Source of the DNA: Symsagittifera roscoffensis
Taxonomy: Eukaryota > Xenacoelomorpha > Acoela > Convolutidae
Length of the DNA stretch: 64,000 bases
NCBI RefSeq assembly: GCF_963678635.1
Contig: NC_087064.1
Coordinates: forward strand, 83,443,847-83,507,846
Direction: 5' to 3'
Notes under the pieces: model-generated
The model's database searches: none
Told to the model about the DNA's origin: nothing
What the model saw: only the letters and a program-made list of their open reading frames with translations
Shown: positions 48,201 to 57,449 of the stretch, in pieces
Layout of the letters: each line of letters begins with the position of its first letter
Numbering within the stretch: the first letter of the stretch is position 1
Position numbers and translations under genes: made by a program

Positions 48201-51200
48201 GGAACACATGATAATACATGGCGTCCCAATGATATTGATCTACAGAATTGAGAATCATAAAAGTGGAGTGAGGTTGGAGAAAAGTTGACGGTTAACTCGT
48301 TCTACAACACTAGCGCTAAAATAAGCCTGCGTATAAACGTAATTAGCCTAATTGTTGTGATAAACTTATTAAATAGATTCAGATTTATGGCCGATCCAGG
48401 TCCGAGCTAACACCCATGCAGCAATCACAACAAGCAGACACATGACACGAGTGACGAACTATCCATGCATACGCTGCAAGAAGACCGTTTCCAAGAGGGT
48501 ATATTCGATACAATGTGCTGATTGCCTTTTCTGGATTCATCAAAAATGCACCGATATGACGATCGCGGGGATCAAACGCTGGTCCGGACATCCCTGGCAT
48601 TGCGGGTGCACTGATATCCAAGACCCTTCTACCGATAACACGACGGTCGACGGAAATGATGGAGACTTGGGCGAGGAGACGAGGTGATACGAGGTTTTGG
48701 AGCGGAAGATATCAGAAGTGGACTCACCCAAGCCATGGCGGACCTCCAACTATCCGAAGATGATGCAGATATCGGATTTCACTTGGTGGACGCCCAGCAG
48801 TTGCTGCAGAAGTACCTGTCAAGTAAGCCGCGTATACTCAAATGCGTCCCGAAATCAAGTCGACGACAATTCCGTGACATTCTCTGCAAAACTCTCAACG
48901 ATATCGTCGAACATCCCAGCGATGAAGCGTTATGGATCAAGCTATTCACACTTCCTGGTCATTGCTTGCGACAACCAGACAGAGGAGGGTCCGGCAGAAG
49001 GAAGTCCCTGGGTCAGATTGTCAACAGTCAAATCGAAAAGTTTTCCAAACTGCGTGAATGTGATCGAATTAACTAAGAAACAGAAGAAACCAAGTAAGAC
49101 ATCTGCAAATGAGAAACTCGCGCGAGCAGTTTGCTCCAAGATTGACGAAGGCGACATCAGAGGCTCAGTGCGTCTTTTAACATCCGACTGCGGAATAGCT
49201 GGTAATGACGAAACAACATTGAAGCTGTTACAGGAAAAACAACTACCTGCACCGTCTGATAGACGTCTTTTCCCGGACGCCAACTGTGACCCTCTCTCAT
49301 TGACTGTGGATGATATTCGGAAAGGGGTGATGTCTTTTCAACCTGGGTCAGCCGCTGGAATAACTGGGCTGAGACCCCAGCACCTGAAGGATTGCTTGGG
49401 AAAAGGTGAAGACATTGAACAATTTCTCCGCACTCTGACCACATTTTGCAATTTACTTCTTGCCGGTAACGTGCCCAGAAATATAAAGCCGATTATCGCC
49501 GGAGCGAACCTATGCGCTTTAGCGAAGAAAGAAGGTGGTATTAGACCGATAGCTTCTGGGGACGTTCTCCGTAGACTGACTGCCAAGTGTGCTGCGAAGA
49601 TTGCTGCCAAACGCCACACCAACTTGTTTCTCCCACATCAGTTGGGATGTGGTGTCATGGGCGGAGCTGAAGCTGCTGCACATGCGCTGCGTAAGTTCGT
49701 TGAAGACGCTAGTAATGGAACTGTGCTGCTCAAACTGGATTTCAAGAACGCTTTCAATTCGATACGAAGAGACGTTGTAGCCGAGAAACTACACGAACAT
49801 ATGCCAGAGCTCAGTAGTTTTTTCGACCTGTGCTTTAGCGAAACTACGTATCTATCGTTTGGCGAATTTTTGATAGACTCATCAGAGGGAGCACAACAAG
49901 GCGACCCATTAGCCGTCTTTTTATTCTGCCTGGCAATCAACAACATTCTGCAGACCTTGATCTCAAATTTCAAATCCGGCTATGTGGACGACATAAGCAT
50001 TGGTGATGTCATGTGGCAAAACGTCCTCAAAGACCTCGAGATGGTGATGACCGAAGGGGTCAAGATTGGAATGGAATTGAACCTGAAAAACAAGTCCGAA
50101 CTCATCGTTTTCTGTGATGATGCACGAGAGAGGGATTCGATTATCCAATCTTTCCTGGCGGTTTTTCATATTACCATCACTGAACCCACAGATTTAGTCC
50201 TCTTAGGTGCTCCTATCGGCGAAAACGCACAAGAAGCCGTTGTTAATGAGAAACTTGATGAACTCAGTCGAATGTGCAGTCGATTGCGATCCCTACCTTC
50301 CCATGTTGCTTTCTTTCTTTTAAAAAACTGCTTTTATATCCCGAAACTGATGTACATACTGCGAACCTCAACTCTTTTCCTTAAAACTACTTCCTTACAC
50401 CGATTTGACGAGTGCATTCGAAATACATTGCAGGCTATTTTCAATGTGATGATTGACGATCCCCGATGGGAGCTCATGACACTGCCTTGCAAGCTGGGCG
50501 GAATGGGAATTATGCAGGTACCCAAACTCGCCATTGCAGCATATGCGTCATCTGTATTCAGCACTCTCGACATTTGTAATACCATATATGCTAGCGAACC
50601 CACTACAGAATCACTAATTCAAGATGCTATCCAACGTTGGCGAAACAACGTGAGCACCGACGTGCCTTTGCCAGAACGCAAATATAAGCAAAAAAAGTGG
50701 TCACTACCAATGATGCTTCAACAGGCCGAACTTCTCAAGGATTCAGGAGACAGTAACCGCTTGAATGGATTAATGTGTCCCGGAGCTGCTGACTGGCTCA
50801 ACGCACTACCTTCACGATCACTCGCACTCCAACTTAGTGATGATGAATTTCGCATTGCCATTGGATTTCGACTTGGCGCACCAGTCTGTACACCACACAA
50901 GTGCTCTTGTGGCGATATAGTCGATTCCTACGGCAAACATGCGTTAGTTTGCAAAAAGAGTAGATCAGTTCATGCCTGACACTCTATGGGCAATCACATC
51001 ATTCATAGAGCGTTCATCCAAGCCAATATTCCATCGACACTCGAGCCGCAAGGACTATTCCGGTCTGACCGCAAGAGACCCGACGGACTGACACTGGTGC
51101 AATGGTCACATGGGCGAGCGTTGGCATGGGACTTTACATGTGTCCATAGGCTAGCCTTCTCTTACACGCAACTCGCTGGTAAAGAGGGACCAACTGTGGC

Positions 51201-54200
51201 AGATGCGGCCGAGACCCGTAAACGGTCAAAATACGAATCAATATCTGAGTCTCACATCTTCCAACCAGTTGCAATTGAAACCCTTGGAGGACTGGGAACC
51301 GATACGCTGCGTTTCGTCACTAGCCTGGGCAAGAGAATAACACAGGCTACCGGGGACAACAGAGCGACTCTTTTTCTGCGGCAGAGACTTGGGATTGCTG
51401 TTCAGCGGGGCACTGCAGCTTGTGTCCGCGAGACTCTGGTGGTGGAAGTCGATGACCCGATTGGCGCCGACTTCCGGCGATAAACAAGTTCAAACTGTTT
51501 TAATCTCCATTTAAAATGTTGCTTTTAATATGACTCTGGTGCTTATTTTTACCATTTCAAACTTTTTTTATATGTGTCTGAATTCACATTCTTTTCCCCA
51601 ACGTAATCTCAATGTTTGCAAGGCGAAATATGCTGCAAAAAGACAACTTTGACTTGTCTACTTGTTCAATACTGAAAAGCCAGTCCGAGACACCGGGATG
51701 TTGATACCTTCCTTGTTAATTCCAAAGTATCAATTTCACCATCCAGGAAGAACAGATTAAAATTAAGAAAAGATTTTAATAACTTCTTCATAGAGAAGAT
51801 CAAAAATATCTCATCAAAAACCTCGGCAGATTCCAAACTTTCTGAAAAGGAATCTGCAGTATTGATTAAAAAGCTACATTTAGATAATAATTGTAGAGTG
51901 GAGTCATTCAATCTGTTATCGCTTGAAGGTTTGAACAACCTTGTAATAGTTTGCCATAAGAAAGTATGACAAGTTGTTCATATTCATGGAAGTTGTGTTT
52001 CCTGGAATTGTTCAATCGCTGCACTAGTTATGACTTTTTCACAGACATGTTCGAAACAGGTATTATTACCCCCTTACTTAAGAATGAATGCTGGTAAGGA
52101 AAACCTTAACTGCTATAGACATGTTACTCAACTCACTTTCTTATCAAAGTTAAATGAACGACATTTAGTCGATGGCTAAGTCAATTATTCAGAATATTGG
52201 CATGCTTGGGACCCGAAACAGTCTGTCTATCGAAAAGATTTCTCAACTGAAACAGCTTTGATTGAAATCCTCTGCAACGTCTGTTCGATGAGAGAAAGTT
52301 AAAAAAAATGTCTGTTTGCTACCTTCGCATCGTTCCTCTGCGTTTGACACTGTTTGCCATTAAACTCTGCTTACCATGATGAAACGTCGGCTCAAGACTG
52401 AAAGATGAGCACTGAGAATGATTCAATATTATTTATTGGATCAAAAACAGGTTGTTTAAGTTGACGAGGTGCATTCTAATAGGGGTAAGGGGTTACCGCA
52501 GGGACCACTTTTGGGCCCTGTTCTTTGGTGTACTTACATACTTCAATTGGGAGACCCTTTGCTTTTCATAACTTAAGCTACCAGCTCCATGCTGATGACA
52601 CTCTGATTTATTTTGAAGTTGATGACATTTTAGATAGATGTTAAATCAACATTGCTCTACCTGATATCTTACTTGGGTTTCCTAAGGTGTGCCTTTCTAT
52701 TAATTCCTCCAAGACAGAATTATCAGTCGTGCTTAATCTAACTTCTAAATCTGTTGAACCTGATATATAAAATTAGATCAAAAACTTCTACAGCCAAACT
52801 CTATAATCGAACGAGCAATTGGAGTTCAAATTTGAAGCCAAGTTTTCTTTTGAAAAGCAAATCAATGCTGTGTGCTTGTTGGCTACTTTAACCTCAGAAA
52901 GCTGAACAGCTATATAAACAAGACTGCTCGTATCAGGGCAAAGCCCTGAATGTTCCGAATGCCGTTTCAGTTTTATCGAGCAGTAGTAACATAAAAAAAT
53001 TAAATATAAAAAAAAATGAACATTTTTTTTCTAAAATTTGAAATTTTTTATGAAATCAGCCCCCCACACGCCATATTAAGTTTAAAAGAATAGATTTCGT
53101 TCATTGTAACAAAACAATTATGGCAAAAAAGCTTCTTTCAACCAATGTGGAACGATTTAAAAGACGGATTAAATCTCCGCTTACGCGTTAATAGCGCGAA
53201 ATATATCGCGCGTTAATTGTCCCAAATTGACCAAAATGGCAATCTTTAAACCCTCATAACTTTACGAAAAATGATCACAGGTGAAATATCTTTTCAAATT
53301 TAAGCTCAGGACAACAATACCTTTTGAATGATATTAAAAAATTCTGTCGAAAATGGCTAGTTAAAAAGTCGAAATTTGTCTGAAGAAAAAAAAAAACCCA
53401 CCCCGAGCACAAATATTCCGTCACTTTCGTATCGAAAGTCGGAACAAAAACCTAACCTTCGATGCACGTATTACTCTTCGTGTTCAATTGATACTCTCTC
53501 GTAATGAATACTGCGACTTATTATGTTTTGGTGTTCGCAAAGATCTGCTACTTAAGCTTGAATTATTACAAAATGGTACTAGATGGATTAATGCCAACCA
53601 ACTAAACTTGCCTCTTCTCCGAAAGAGCCTTATTAGAATGAGAGCTCAAGATTGGTGTGCTGCCTGATACCTTCGAAGAAGTGATAACTTCACTACATTT
53701 GGAAAACAACTGAATGTCACCTTTTCAAACAATGTCATCACAGTTGATTGTGTAACTCAACACGCTTGAGTAACAGGAACAGTTTATTAATTAACAAATG
53801 ATAAGGATGATGCTCATCAAACTGATGGCGTAGAAAACTGGCAAATGCGCACTGAAAAAGTGCCAAATAGGTCGAGACAAGAAAAGTGAATTAATTAAAC
53901 CCTTGAGATCAATGGAAAAACGGATCAACTGTGCAATCTCTATCTCCAAGCCCCCACCCTAAGTGACCTCGTGTAGAAGCTACTCACCAAGCATGTTTTA
54001 GTTCTGAAAATTAACTCTGTATGAAATATGAATTTCATACAAACGAGCAAAATCTAATTAAATTGAAAATTTTTGTACAGCAATTTGTATTTTGATGGGC
54101 GACAAATTATTCAAATCGATGTTTTAATTATGTTTCGATACCAATTAATGTTATTCAGGTGATTAAACATCATTCAAGGTTATGTTGTGAAAAATTAGTA

Positions 54201-56134
54201 TGTTCTCTCCTCTTAATCGTTTTTTTTTGGGGGGGCGTGGGATGGCACGGTTATTCAAACTTACCATGGTGCATCGCTTCTGAGAAGTAATTTGCTATTC
54301 TCAATGGTCCCCTCGGGTACATATTCAACAGTTGATTATAACAATCCACATCCTTATCGACATTAAAAGCCTTCATGTATTCCATTGCAACGTACTGGAA
54401 CTCTAGAAATCCCCAGCCTCTCACACTTGTTCTTCGGAACTCGCTGACTACAGACTCAAACGCCACTTTGTTGGCGCCTATAGTTTCGTACGCGTTTACA
54501 AATTGCTGGTCAAGTGTTCGGATGTGAGCCTTTTTAACTGTGCGCAGTCTAAAAATAAACAACAACTGATTAACCTCAATCTAAACCTAAACTAGGATAG
54601 CCGGTTACTCTGCAAGTAGCACAGAACGTTCCGAACGTAGTCTTTTAGAAAACTACTGTTCAGAAAGTTTTTTTTCCAAATTAGTGTAGTTTTTCTACTT
54701 GGTGATAAAAGAATCTGTTAAAATATATTTTAGGCATATTAGGCAGTCATAGTAATATAGGCAAATTGGAGAAAAAATGTTGTAATGAAAAGTAAGTTTT
54801 AAGGTCTTAAATTAGGTATAATTCAGCATGTAAGACCTACTTGCTTGCTTTATTTGCTCGAATGAAGACAAAAAAATTCAAAAATTTCAAACCGGTTTTT
54901 CTCGACACTGGGAAAACATTTTGGAGATTTTTTAATGTGGTTTGAATCACGTCTAAAAGGGCTTTAATATGATATATCACTCAAACCAGTGTGTGGTACC
55001 TGATTTTGGGTGGAAAACAACAAAAACTAAAACACACCCGAATACAAAATTCCTCCCCACTTTCAATGGTTGGAACAATAAATTTATACTATGGGACCAC
55101 AAAACAATAAACAGGTTTTTATAATTTCTTCTTGGAGTTTCAAATAATAATACCCGCATTTCTAGCGAACCAAATTATATCCTCGTACATGGTAATTTGC
55201 CTCAAAATTAGCCATTATACCCAAGCTGTTCCATCTACTGACTGTTATCAATCAAAAGGTTTGGTTATCCTCCTATTGAAGTTCTGTTTTCAATTGTTAG
55301 CCAGCCGGACTGGAATATTTCTCACTCACTTTGGCTTCCTGAGCTTGCCCAGTGCCATGGGTTGCAATTGTTCTATTATGGGGTCCTGCTGCCACAGTCT
55401 CTCTCTGATCCAAGGTCTGTTCATCTCAGTGTCCCACCACACTGTCGGAGTCTTTCCTGACATCATCAACATACAAAAACGATGAAGCAAATATTTAACT
55501 TGAAGCAAACAATTCCCTAACTTCAGTCGAATAGCTAAAGAAAGTTAAAATCATCTGTTAGAGAATAAATAGCTAAAACTACCCCACAAATTGAGTGCCG
55601 TGAAAGCTGTTTCTTACGGTACACATACACTCACATCAATTTTCTATCTACATGAAAAGTCTTCACTCTTGTATTTCATTCATCCGTTCATTTGCTTCTT
55701 TCAACAAACATTGCTGCCCAATAGATTCCACGTAGATTTATAAAGCACACACCATGGAGACATTTTTGATTGCTACCAGGCTACCCGTCTCATGAGTACA
55801 TACCTATAATATCCTTGACTGGTAGCTCGTGTTTCGGGATATCTTGAATCGATATCACTTTCTTGTAATCCTGTTCTATGATGTCAACTCTGGAATCTTC
55901 TTCCAAGGATTTGCGAATATTTTCCATCTCCACATTCTGTTTTTTCATTTCATTCGCGTCTTTATCATTTTGTAGCGTTTCCTTTTTACTGTGAGGGTCT
56001 GCTTCTGCTTTAGGTTGAGAGGTGAGAAGCCGCTCGCAAAATACACATCGTGTAGGCAATCGCCTGTTCACCAAAACACCACAACGCGCTGCATTCGCAC
56101 TGACTTTTGTAACCGTTTTAAAGAACAAACTCAT
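36267..56134 (-). CDS. ECSIT: ECSIT mitochondrial complex I assembly / Toll-pathway adaptor, 5 exons
   Basis: Complement join of 55804-56134, 55330-55456, 54265-54548, 37289-37675 and 36267-36556 gives 472 residues (human 431). All phases match. Exon 1 encodes a basic, Arg-rich presequence (MSLFFKTVTKVSANAARCG) and a charged linker. Exon 2 (residues 111-153, KTPTVWWDTEMNRPWIRERL) has no counterpart I recall in human ECSIT. Exon 3 holds FNVDKDVDCYNQLLNMYPRG, the conserved YNQLLN block. Exon 4 holds LDIMLDVFG and LRNLNPWLVPDPLPSNPLD. Exon 5 holds GPFFQYI and EEGYVYAIAITGQPDQYMAR near the C-terminus. ECSIT helps build mitochondrial complex I and links TRAF6 to downstream signalling. Intron 3 is 16.6 kb and packed with transposons. 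The ATG directly follows a CTAAATTTTCAG acceptor; an in-frame ATG 16 codons upstream (56182) would have to be retained intron sequence. Confidence 0.9.
36885..37283 (+). repeat. R1 copy ending 5 bp from the ECSIT exon 4 donor
   Basis: The right end, GTCTTCACTCCGTTCATCCA then CTCTTA, stops at 37282, and the exon ends at 37289. The first bases of the intron are therefore almost immediately R1 sequence. In the gene sense the intron begins GTGACTAAGAGTGGATGAAC. Confidence 0.68.
37712..38050 (+). repeat. R1 copy upstream of ECSIT exon 4
   Basis: It starts with the well-kept left end AGCCAACAGACAGTTGGAAA, about 37 bp from the exon 4 acceptor, and ends near TTTTCCTGAACAAAAGTTGC. Exon 4 is thus flanked on both sides by R1 copies in the same orientation. 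Confidence 0.65.
38280..38440 (-). repeat. tRNA-derived SINE fragment
   Basis: TGCCGTCCCAGGCGTATTCG recurs from 6331-6350. The minus strand again has an A-box-like GTAACGAATACGCC and a B box (GAGTTCGAATC). Related to the 4912 and 6296 copies. Confidence 0.58.
38509..39694 (+). pseudogene. LINE ORF2 C-terminus (RNase H), frameshifted
   Basis: The reading frame is open from the left duplication through WRRIATEMDCIAELDSFP to the SAAGAGRPPM region. It then shifts by +2 to the frame WASTYEAEMEAIKIAL and runs to TAA/TGA at 39694. The reverse transcriptase part is absent by 5' truncation. Minus-strand ORFs over the same area are shadows of this GC-rich coding sequence. Confidence 0.8.
38509..39719 (+). 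mobile_element. 5'-truncated RNase H-bearing LINE fragment, flanked by 12-bp TSDs
   Basis: Direct repeats of GAACCACAGACC at 38497-38508 and 39720-39731 bracket the insert, which ends in a short GAA-rich tail (GCAAGAAGAAG). The body encodes the C-terminal part of an ORF2. It has an RNase H domain with WTDGS (catalytic Asp), YEAEMEAIKIALE (Glu), IMTDSLSSL (Asp) and VWVPAHCGLEGNECAD (Asp), then a zinc-knuckle-like CLDCGEPDTVNHILSC, and stops at 39694. One frameshift near 38960-39010 separates the first Asp from the rest. RNase H occurs in I, R1, Ingi and LOA type elements; the clade is not settled. The insert is visibly GC-rich compared with everything around it. Confidence 0.88.
39970..40050 (-). 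repeat. tRNA-like sequence
   Basis: The minus strand has TAGCGTAGAGGTAGGGAAGG (A box-like) and AGGTTCGAACCTGG (B box). The acceptor stem does not close, so it is probably a SINE head rather than a tRNA gene. It lies downstream of a SINE-type hairpin at 39738-39775. Confidence 0.5.
40724..40731 (+). repeat. hAT target-site duplication, left
   Basis: GCTGCTTA directly precedes the left TIR (TAGAGATGCAACCGG) and is repeated exactly at 48145-48152. Eight bases is the diagnostic duplication length for hAT elements. Confidence 0.9.
42460..44925 (-). pseudogene. LINE ORF2: endonuclease tail, reverse transcriptase and C-terminus (duplicate A plus 3' part)
   Basis: It repeats the endonuclease tail and RT start, then goes on to the full RT core: motif A FFFDLKKAFDTIEHN, motif B GVPQGSILGPLLFLIYINDL and motif C VLFADDTN. 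A frameshift near 42965 leads to the C-terminal domain (LRYYAPRHQLFEYYRSN, MLQKKILKLIFF) ending at 42460. The RT catalytic residues are present, but the ORF is interrupted upstream by the frameshift near 43890. Confidence 0.85.
43397..46453. repeat. 1,529-bp direct tandem duplication inside the LINE
   Basis: 43397-44925 and 44926-46453 line up at a constant offset of 1,529 bp. For example ATTCGAGTTTTTGTAACAGA lies at 43411 and 44940, and TTTTTTCAAT at 44912 and 46441. Only scattered substitutions and single-base indels separate them. Both copies share the same ORF-breaking lesion near 43917 and 45447, so the duplication is younger than that damage. Confidence 0.93.
44926..46768 (-). pseudogene. 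LINE ORF2: AP endonuclease and RT amino end (duplicate B)
   Basis: The endonuclease begins MLHINVRSLKGHLSELEALV, with LCLSETWLTEND, FVICGDFNIDIS and a terminal CLDHFIY then EHFPVLL, as in APE-type nucleases of CR1/L2 LINEs. A stop near 46055 and frameshifts near 45835 and 45360 break it. The amino end of the RT follows (PMHKSGSRVVENNYRPISLL, FFFDLKKAFDTIEHN) up to the duplication joint at 44925. Confidence 0.82.
46741..47701 (-). pseudogene. LINE ORF1 (coiled-coil/RRM-like RNA-binding protein)
   Basis: From ATG at 47701 it encodes a low-complexity N-terminus, a helical coiled-coil-like stretch (FAKLKQEMKKVIKAMIDDA) and an L1-ORF1-like segment (YTKRENLRIIGVASEAEEGN, DISIAHRLPGRGKFKPIIVR). One frameshift near 47040 breaks it. 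The other frame continues through KARLSFLKLMQ and DNRIASAWSREGTLFYQMKN to about 46741. LINE ORF1 proteins bind their own RNA as trimers. Confidence 0.75.
48145..48152 (+). repeat. hAT target-site duplication, right
   Basis: GCTGCTTA directly follows the right TIR and matches 40724-40731. Confidence 0.9.
48342..48375 (+). other. 34-nt leader shared with the nested LINE (candidate spliced-leader sequence)
   Basis: It begins TTAGCCTAATTG and ends TTATTAAATAG, and is identical over all 34 nt to the minus strand of 47717-47750, the extreme 5' end of the CR1/L2-type LINE. Here it precedes the PHD-finger LINE. An ATG follows 10 nt later at 48386 but is soon stopped in that frame; the other copy is followed by the ORF1 ATG after 15 nt. 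Confidence 0.7.
48442..51483 (+). pseudogene. PHD-RT-REL endonuclease polyprotein, broken
   Basis: Frame 1 at 48442-48687 gives a PHD finger (YPCIRCKKTVSKRVYSIQCA, then DCLFWIHQKC). The frame then shifts: 48690-49070 reads MADLQLSEDDADIGFHL onward. A second shift near 49070 enters the RT frame (LARAVCSKIDEGDIRGSVRL). RT motifs are VLLKLDFKNAFNSI (A), EGAQQGDPLAVFLF (B) and GYVDDISIGD (C). A CCHC motif (CSCGDIVDSYGKHALVC) is followed by an in-frame TGA at 50977-50979, likely from CGA by CpG decay. The same frame then continues through RKRPDGLTLVQWSHGRALAW and DFTCV, the PD...D nuclease signature, to 51483. Confidence 0.87.
51680..53790 (+). mobile_element. Highly decayed L2-like LINE relic with a ~450-bp insertion
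   Basis: In shifting plus-strand frames I read LKLRKDFNNFFIEKIKNIS, LNCYRHVTQLTFLSKLNERH, YRKDFSTETALIEIL, LHADDTLIYFEVDD (the YADDT block) and SINSSKTELSVVLN. After a non-matching stretch at about 52990-53450 it goes on with LILSRNEYCDLLCFGVRKDL and LLKLELLQNGTRWI. These blocks occur in this order in L2/Rex-type LINEs. Stops and shifts are frequent, so it is old. Confidence 0.72.
54594..55030 (+). repeat. R3 dispersed repeat copy in ECSIT intron 2
   Basis: It starts GGATAGCCGGTTACTCTGCA, 46 bp from the exon 3 acceptor, followed by GTGATAAAAGAATCTG, TTGCTTTATTTGCTCGAATG and ATGATATATCACTCAAACCA. It matches 59817-60320 in the same order. It occupies most of this 781-bp intron. Confidence 0.7.
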
Positions 56135-57350
56135 CTGAAAATTTAGGTGCACAGTCGATAACCCGATTCTAACAGAATCCAAGCGTAGAATTGCATGCTC
56201 AAAACAAAACGTACGCTAACGATCGAAAAAAAAACGTCACAAAATTACGAAATAGCTATATTTCAAAAAAATTGAATATAGCACTAAAACTCACGTTCCA
56301 AAACGTATTACACATAGTTTAAAAAAATCTTCTGGCAAACTCTACGTAGGCGAAGGATCAACTTACAAATAAAGATGAGACTCGGATGTGTAAAGAAAAT
56401 GAAGCTAACATTTTTGCTATCACTTATTTTTTTATCACTAAGCAAGAAGTAAAATAATTTTTAAAAACTTCCAACTGATGAACATTTCAGAATATTTACC
56501 GAAACGATTCCGTATAGTTTCATACTTCAACACTTGTTCTATGAAACTAATTCAAGACCTTATTGATGTTCCTTAGTAGTGACAGAATCAAACAAACCCA
56601 GCTAACAGAAAATTGTATAACTGTCACTGTACTCATGAAAACCGAAAAAAAAAACGATTGAAATTTTTTTCGAAAATTTCGAATCTTTGGAGATCATCCT
56701 TTTTTATTCATAAAACTAGCCCAATTATCGAAAATAAACCAAAAGGCATTTTTTATTCGACAAGAAAATCTTAACATTGAGCACATAAGCGAAGCTAACA
56801 CAAGCTATAAAACTGCAAAAAGTAGCTCTAAAAAGATTTTTAAAAGTGAATACGACAAGAAAAGGTAAAAATAATCTTAAAATTTTGATTAATGTTGCAT
56901 TTGAACCCCAGACCTGGATATTAAGAGTCTCACGTCCTAGTATCTGCGCGATGTTCCCTTTTCAAACTGCAAACAAAGAAGCAGATGCAATAGATGCTAT
57001 TTAATTGCCAAAGCTACAAATAAGACTTGGTATGTACCTGAGTCAAAACCCCGTCCTTGAGATTAAGTGTCTCAAATCCTTGTATCTGTGCCATGCTCGC
57101 TTTTCAAGCACAATTGCCAAAAATTAACCAATTGAACACTTTTAATTTTGAGCTGAATTGAAAAAAAGTGAAATACAGAGCGAACATTTCATTACTTGTA
57201 GCAAATGAATTTGCTTTGAACTTACAATGAAATCAAAAGTCAAACCTTCAAAACACAATTTGAGGGCGATCAAATTAAGGAGTTTTTCCTGGAAAAAACA
57301 CTACGTCATATATAAGTGAAAAACCCTATAGAAACATCATGCAGAAACGA

Positions 57351-57449
57351 AAAAATTAACTTTCAAAACAAAAAAATGAAAATTATCCGAAAGGGCAACT
57401 TTTTGGATAATTTTCATTTTTTTTTGTTTTGAAAGTTAATTTTTTTTTA
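57351..57449. repeat. Long hairpin (about 40-bp stem)
   Basis: The left arm AAATTAACTTTCAAAACAAA and its continuation ATGAAAATTATCCGAAA is matched by the complement of TTGGATAATTTTCAT and GTTTTGAAAGTTAATTT on the right. The loop is about 10 nt, with only small mismatches and an A/T-run length difference. It abuts the 98-bp tandem array. Confidence 0.85.

Larger units (their letters stand above)
48342..51560 (+). mobile_element. Non-LTR retrotransposon with PHD finger, RT and C-terminal nuclease-like domain
   Basis: A PHD-type zinc finger comes first, then a helical region, a reverse transcriptase, a CCHC motif and a PD-(D/E)XK-like domain, the order of R2/NeSL/CRE-group LINEs that use a restriction-like endonuclease. 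The 5' limit is taken as the shared leader. The 3' limit is not fixed, since I saw no clear tail or duplication. It reads in the plus direction, against the host gene. Two frameshifts and one in-frame stop make it inactive. Confidence 0.85.
37676..54264 (-). other. ECSIT intron 3 (16.6 kb), transposon nest
   Basis: The intron is bounded by donor GTAAGT at 54264 and a pyrimidine-rich acceptor ending TTATAG at 37676. The flanking exons join in phase 1 to give a Gly codon. Its contents are, in plus order: an R1 copy, tRNA-like fragments, an RNase H LINE fragment, a hAT with a nested LINE, a nuclease-domain LINE with a PHD finger, and an L2-like relic. Each is listed separately. Confidence 0.85.
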
